A DNA stretch of 64,000 bases from Druceiella hillmani (taxonomy: Eukaryota > Arthropoda > Insecta > Lepidoptera > Hepialidae): contig JAYKKI010000006.1 of the NCBI GenBank assembly GCA_039881145.1, forward strand, positions 17,212,501 through 17,276,500. The letters run 5' to 3'. The notes under the pieces are model-generated. The model ran no database searches, had not been told where the DNA came from, and saw nothing but the letters and a program-made list of their open reading frames with translations. The position numbers and the translations under genes were made by a program. Position 1 is the first letter of the stretch; every line of letters starts with the position of its first letter. Of this stretch, positions 63,791 to 64,000 are shown one piece after another.

Positions 63791-64000
63791 TTGTATTCAC
63801 ACAAAATCACACATTTGCATATTGATTATCCCCCCACCTCTCTCTCTACTCAGTTTCAACACCCGACTTTGTTCCAGTAAATCTTCACCGAGATTATTTG
63901 TTCTCCAAGATATCATCTTTCGATGTATCGCAATTTTCTTTAAGTAAAATCTAGATTCATTAATGATGTTAAAATGAATATCATCTGTTATCTATATGCC

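Overview
The window is AT-rich eukaryotic nuclear DNA, almost certainly from an insect. It has GT-AG introns of up to about 9.4 kb, dense decayed DNA transposons (mariner/Tc1, hAT, piggyBac-type, pogo-type and RAG1/Transib-like), short copia pieces, and repeat families that I associate from memory with Lepidoptera and their relatives (a repeat starting ggttccgtacctcaaaag and a LINE-like tail gacttattgcta). The order is not provable from the sequence alone.

One gene dominates. On the minus strand, 14 coding exons from 48029 down to 292 splice, with every phase agreeing, into one reading frame of about 989 codons (997 with an alternative exon-9 donor). It encodes an XK-related (XKR/CED-8 type) multi-pass membrane protein. 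Exons 1-8 carry the conserved XKR membrane core. Exons 9-10 carry the proline-rich post-core motif. One 1.24-kb exon plus three small exons add an unusually long Asn/Ser-rich cytoplasmic tail.

The rest of 1-48 kb is intron and is filled with mobile and repetitive DNA. At 3.6-5.4 kb is a mariner-like element with ~390-bp inverted ends. At 5.6-6.1 kb is a degenerate 160-bp tandem repeat. At 7.3-10.8 kb is a 19-copy, ~181-191-bp satellite with higher-order structure. At 13.4-17.0 kb is a hAT element interrupted by two other elements, one of them a mariner ending in six copies of a 28-bp terminal unit. A second hAT remnant lies at 18.4-19.0 kb and a 134-bp tandem repeat at 19.2-19.7 kb. Four copies of a piggyBac-like MITE lie at 21.9-35.7 kb. 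Three copies of a fold-back repeat with a hammerhead-ribozyme-like core lie at 24.0, 36.8 and 40.8 kb.

Upstream of the XKR gene (48-64 kb) there is a decayed RAG1/Transib-like transposase at 51.4-53.3 kb inside a pair of inverted termini. Two minus-strand terminal coding exons (56.3-56.5 and 61.1-61.3 kb) belong to an unidentified neighbouring gene or genes that probably extend past the window. The last 2.5 kb holds a decayed mariner, two copia integrase fragments and a hAT-type MITE.

No tRNA, rRNA or CRISPR locus was recognised. All transposase genes seen are broken, so the only functional protein genes supported here are the XKR gene and the unidentified gene(s) to its right.
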